Part shown: piece after piece, positions 63,907 to 64,000 of the stretch | How the letters are laid out: the number at the start of each line of letters is the position of its first letter | Numbering within the stretch: the first letter of the stretch is position 1 | DNA from: Lachnospiraceae bacterium | GTDB taxonomy: Bacteria; Bacillota; Clostridia; Lachnospirales; Lachnospiraceae | Direction: 5' to 3' | Length of the DNA stretch: 64,000 nucleotides | Assembly (NCBI GenBank): GCA_015057375.1 | Contig: SVEM01000001.1 | Location: forward strand, 1-64,000 | Translations under genes and position numbers: made by a program | Notes under the pieces: generated by a model | Seen by the model: the letters and a program-made list of their open reading frames with translations, nothing else | Told to the model about the DNA's origin: nothing | The model's database searches: none

Positions 63907-64000
63907 TAGATTTGTTTTCCATTCTTTTTAAGTAACAATCTTGCAGATTCAACAGAATCAACGCCAGTAAGACTCTTTATAGGTGCAAATTCCCTGTCTC
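63906..64000 (-). CDS. 3' end of a UDP-sugar pyrophosphorylase-like gene (partial)
   Basis: Only the last 30 codons are in the window: DREFAPIKSLTGVDSVESARLLL and a short basic tail, then TAA at 63906-63908. The phrase REFAPIK...DSVESAR is typical of the C-terminus of the UDPGP-type uridylyltransferases (UTP-glucose-1-phosphate or UDP-N-acetylhexosamine pyrophosphorylase). The start codon is out of the window. Confidence 0.6.
   Translation of the reverse strand, partial: DREFAPIKSLTGVDSVESARLLLKKNGKQI

Noticed and set aside
1..64000. tRNA, rRNA or riboswitch genes
   Set aside because: I looked through the gaps between genes and saw no cloverleaf, rRNA segment, or recognisable riboswitch core. 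A covariance-model scan would be decisive; I could not run one.

Overview
The window is AT-rich (roughly one-third G+C by eye), densely packed, chromosomal DNA from a low-GC, Gram-positive, spore-forming anaerobe. The family-level character of the genes (split pyrK/pyrD, FeoA-FeoB fusion, YesM/YesN sensing, Agr quorum sensing, glycine-rich and InlB-type surface repeats, CIRCE-controlled hsp90, a skin-like element in sigK) best suits the Lachnospiraceae (gut Clostridia). That placement is inference; no 16S rRNA or tRNA gene is visible here.

Layout. 1-3004: pentose metabolism (N-terminal transketolase half, AraD) and a sodium-dependent transporter. 3100-16160: hybrid histidine kinase, membrane protein, amidase, htpG with a CIRCE element, a glycoside hydrolase 13 relative that has lost its catalytic residues, an ABC-F ATPase, a CorC-type protein, a MinD-like ATPase, a 50-residue membrane protein and pyrE. 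16500-18460: accessory island with a GIY-YIG protein and a Fic toxin / HTH antitoxin pair with its promoter and operator dyads. 18471-25210: three exported proteins (Cys-rich/GLUG-repeat surface protein, InlB-repeat protein, DUF218-amidase fusion). 25237-31357: feoAB, ebsC, pyrD, pyrK, nnr.

31480-37231 is a degenerate, AT-rich accessory region built around a complete agr quorum-sensing locus transcribed agrA-agrC-agrD-agrB. The AgrD precursor (46 aa) was found by reading the sequence. AgrB is continuous in frame with a secreted amidase that keeps its own ribosome binding site and signal peptide. A lone lipoprotein nearby looks like a copy of that amidase's N-terminal domain. A frameshifted leucine-rich-repeat remnant and a truncated PadR gene flank it.

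37397-45314 holds an uncharacterised radical-SAM/DUF4130 pair, an MBL-fold hydrolase, pyrF, pyrC, asd and a glutathionylspermidine-synthase-like ATP-grasp protein; 45327-47258 is a secreted esterase.

47322-59256 is the highlight. The sporulation sigma factor gene sigK is cut in two: its 3' half lies at 47322-47696 and its 5' half at 58968-59256, both on the minus strand. Between them lies an 11.3-kb skin-like element bounded by 13-bp near-identical sites and carrying a large serine recombinase. Its cargo is a whole sugar-sensing and uptake system: a membrane-anchored binding protein, YesM/YesN-type two-component pair, a lipoprotein sugar-binding protein, and a ChvE/MmsA/MmsB-type ABC transporter. 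Excision would join the halves into a SigK of about 216 residues without a pro-sequence. The window closes with a DUF6382/FHA-like protein, a GH2 beta-galactosidase, and the tail of a UDP-sugar pyrophosphorylase-like gene.
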